This document shows positions 62,656-64,000 of a stretch of DNA of 64,000 nt, piece after piece. A program made the translations under genes and the position numbers. The stretch's first letter is position 1; each line of letters begins with the position of its first letter. Origin of the DNA: Calothrix sp. 336/3 (GTDB lineage: Bacteria > Cyanobacteriota > Cyanobacteriia > Cyanobacteriales > Nostocaceae); the NCBI RefSeq assembly GCF_000734895.2, contig NZ_CP011382.1, positions 4,194,700 to 4,258,699 on the forward strand. Direction: 5' to 3'. Below the pieces are notes generated by a model. The model did no database searches. It was not told the DNA's origin and saw nothing but the letters and a program-made list of their open reading frames with translations.

Positions 62656-64000
62656 ATGCAAAAAATAATAATTGCTCCGAATTGGCTAAGATTTCTGATT
62701 ATATTTTTATTAGTAGTAGGTATTTTGTTTCGGCTGGGAAATTTAGATAAAAAGATATATTCCTATGATGAGGTGGATGTCTCTTTACGCATTTCTGGTT
62801 ATACTGCGGCAGAAGTAAGGCAAGAAATTTTTAATGGACGAGTATTGACTAGGCAAGCACTGACAAAATTTCAAGGTGTTAACCGAGAAAAAAATATTTT
62901 TTATACGGTAAAATCCGTAGCTATCGAGAACCCCCAACATCCGCCTTTATACTATATTATTGCCAGAATTTGGGTGCAATTTTTTGGAAATTCGATAACA
63001 GCAATTAGAAGTTTATCCTGTTTGATTAGCTTATTAATTTTCCCCTGCATCTATTGGTTATGTCGAGAATTATTGAGAGTACCTTTATCGTTCCCCTGGT
63101 TGGCGATCGCCCTCCTTAGCATTTCTCCATTTAACCTGATTTATGCCCAGGATGCTCAGGATACAATGCTTTGGTTGCTCATGGCAATTCTTACTAGTAC
63201 TAGTTTACTAAGAGCAATATCGAGAAAGAATATCTCTAAAACTAACGAAAATCAACAAAAAAACTGGATTATCTATGGTGTGTGCTTATTAATCAGTTTA
63301 TATACTTCTTGGCAAGCATTCATTATGGCGATCGCTCATAGTCTTTATATATTTATAATCAATCAATATCGTTGGAATAAAATCACTAAACTCTACACAA
63401 TTAGTGTTTCTGCTGCATTGTTGGGTTTTCTCCCTTGGCTCTTCATTACTTTAGGAGATTTATTGCGATTTAAGTTATTTACAGCATCTATCCAAAATTC
63501 TCCACAAATAACTGATTTTCCCTTTTTGAATCTCTGGAATTTTAGTAGATTTGTTTTCGATGGTGGGATGGTTTTTAGCAATATTCTCGGATGGTGCATG
63601 GCAATGATCATAATTTCATTGATGGGATATAGCCTATATTTCCTATATCGCACCACCCATATTTCTGTTTGGCTATTTGTTTTTACACTGATATTTGTTC
63701 CTATAATTATTACTATACCTTTGAGCTTATTAGCAAAGGGAAAAATATTTTTTTGGGATGAGTATTTTATCACTACTTACCTAGGTATACTAATTTCTCT
63801 CGCTTACCTGGTGGCAACACAATTATATAGTGGTACTTTTATTCGCCAAAATCTTTGGCAAGTAATTTTTATATTTTTACTGATTTGTAGCTTTATTTCT
63901 TGTTTAACTATTTCTCAGGCAGATACATGGTGGCATAAAAATTTTAGTTATGGCAATATGCAAATTGCCAGGATTGTGAATCGTGCTAATCGTCCTTTAG
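62656..64000 (+). CDS. GT-C (GT39/ArnT-like) membrane glycosyltransferase, partial
   Basis: A frame of 448 codons runs from the ATG at 62656 to the window edge with no stop. The N-terminal helix (WLRFLIIFLLVVGILFRLGN) is followed by KKIYSYDEVDVSLRISGYTA. In it the acidic pair Asp-Glu is the catalytic first-loop motif of GT-C enzymes. NPQHPPLYYIIARIWVQFFG is the conserved HPPLYY region of the PMT_2/GT39-like group. About eight further hydrophobic helices are seen. These proteins transfer a sugar from a polyprenyl-phosphate donor onto lipids or proteins outside the membrane. The donor and acceptor are unknown. The 3' end is missing. Confidence 0.85.
   Translation, partial: MQKIIIAPNWLRFLIIFLLVVGILFRLGNLDKKIYSYDEVDVSLRISGYTAAEVRQEIFNGRVLTRQALTKFQGVNREKNIFYTVKSVAIENPQHPPLYYIIARIWVQFFGNSITAIRSLSCLISLLIFPCIYWLCRELLRVPLSFPWLAIALLSISPFNLIYAQDAQDTMLWLLMAILTSTSLLRAISRKNISKTNENQQKNWIIYGVCLLISLYTSWQAFIMAIAHSLYIFIINQYRWNKITKLYTISVSAALLGFLPWLFITLGDLLRFKLFTASIQNSPQITDFPFLNLWNFSRFVFDGGMVFSNILGWCMAMIIISLMGYSLYFLYRTTHISVWLFVFTLIFVPIIITIPLSLLAKGKIFFWDEYFITTYLGILISLAYLVATQLYSGTFIRQNLWQVIFIFLLICSFISCLTISQADTWWHKNFSYGNMQIARIVNRANRPL

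Overview
The window is a chromosomal segment of a filamentous, very probably heterocyst-forming cyanobacterium (Nostocales). The reasons are the many HIP1 octamers (GCGATCGC) on both strands, a complete NDH-1 ndhA-I-G-E cluster, Vipp1 and Psb32, a tandem amiC pair followed by murI, an adjacent hetZ-patU pair, and heptameric short tandem repeats between genes. The order mreD-mreC-mreB / ssb / antiporter / amiC-amiC / murI / sds / hetZ / patU / transglutaminase-like resembles, as I remember it, the alr0085-alr0102 region of Anabaena PCC 7120. The genus cannot be decided from the sequence alone.

Layout. 1-5.9 kb, mostly minus strand: a partial cobH, a Psb32-like TPM protein, a DciA-like protein, vipp1 and pspA side by side, and a SPOR-like membrane protein. 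6.1-12.9 kb, plus strand: thioredoxin, an aminotransferase, a PEP-CTERM-like secreted protein, an orphan copy of the FtsH N-terminal domain, a cyanobacterial unknown, pabC and full-length ftsH. 12.9-15.7 kb is the main accessory stretch: a MITE-like inverted-repeat element, a hicA-hicB toxin-antitoxin pair, a pRiA4b ORF-3-like gene, and about 400 bp of repeats, just 3' of tRNA-Ala, that look like the TnsB-binding ends of a Tn7-like, type V-K CAST transposon. No transposase or Cas gene is present there. 15.7-27.2 kb: hisF, ruvB, a TPR protein, ribD, the mreBCD operon, ssb, and SIMPL, EVE and antiporter genes. 27.8-41.9 kb is the multicellularity neighbourhood: two AmiC amidases (septal peptidoglycan), murI, sds, hetZ-patU (heterocyst differentiation and pattern) and a transglutaminase-like membrane protein that lacks catalytic residues.

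42.8-50.9 kb is a five-gene chemotaxis-like operon (PATAN-REC, CheY, CheW, MCP, CheA-REC) of the Pil/Hmp type, expected to control type IV pilus gliding of hormogonia. 51-56.7 kb holds an LRV-repeat protein, tRNA-Leu, alr, an HNH nuclease, a DHH phosphoesterase and sixA. 56.8-62.3 kb holds gltA, ndhA-ndhI-ndhG-ndhE and nadK, closed by a clear hairpin terminator. A truncated GT-C glycosyltransferase runs off the right edge.

The most unusual items are the CAST-like ends at tRNA-Ala, the orphan FtsH periplasmic-domain gene with a second duplicated segment next to it, the MITE, and the inactive-looking transglutaminase. I did not find a convincing new multi-gene system. The CAST-like remnant is the closest candidate.
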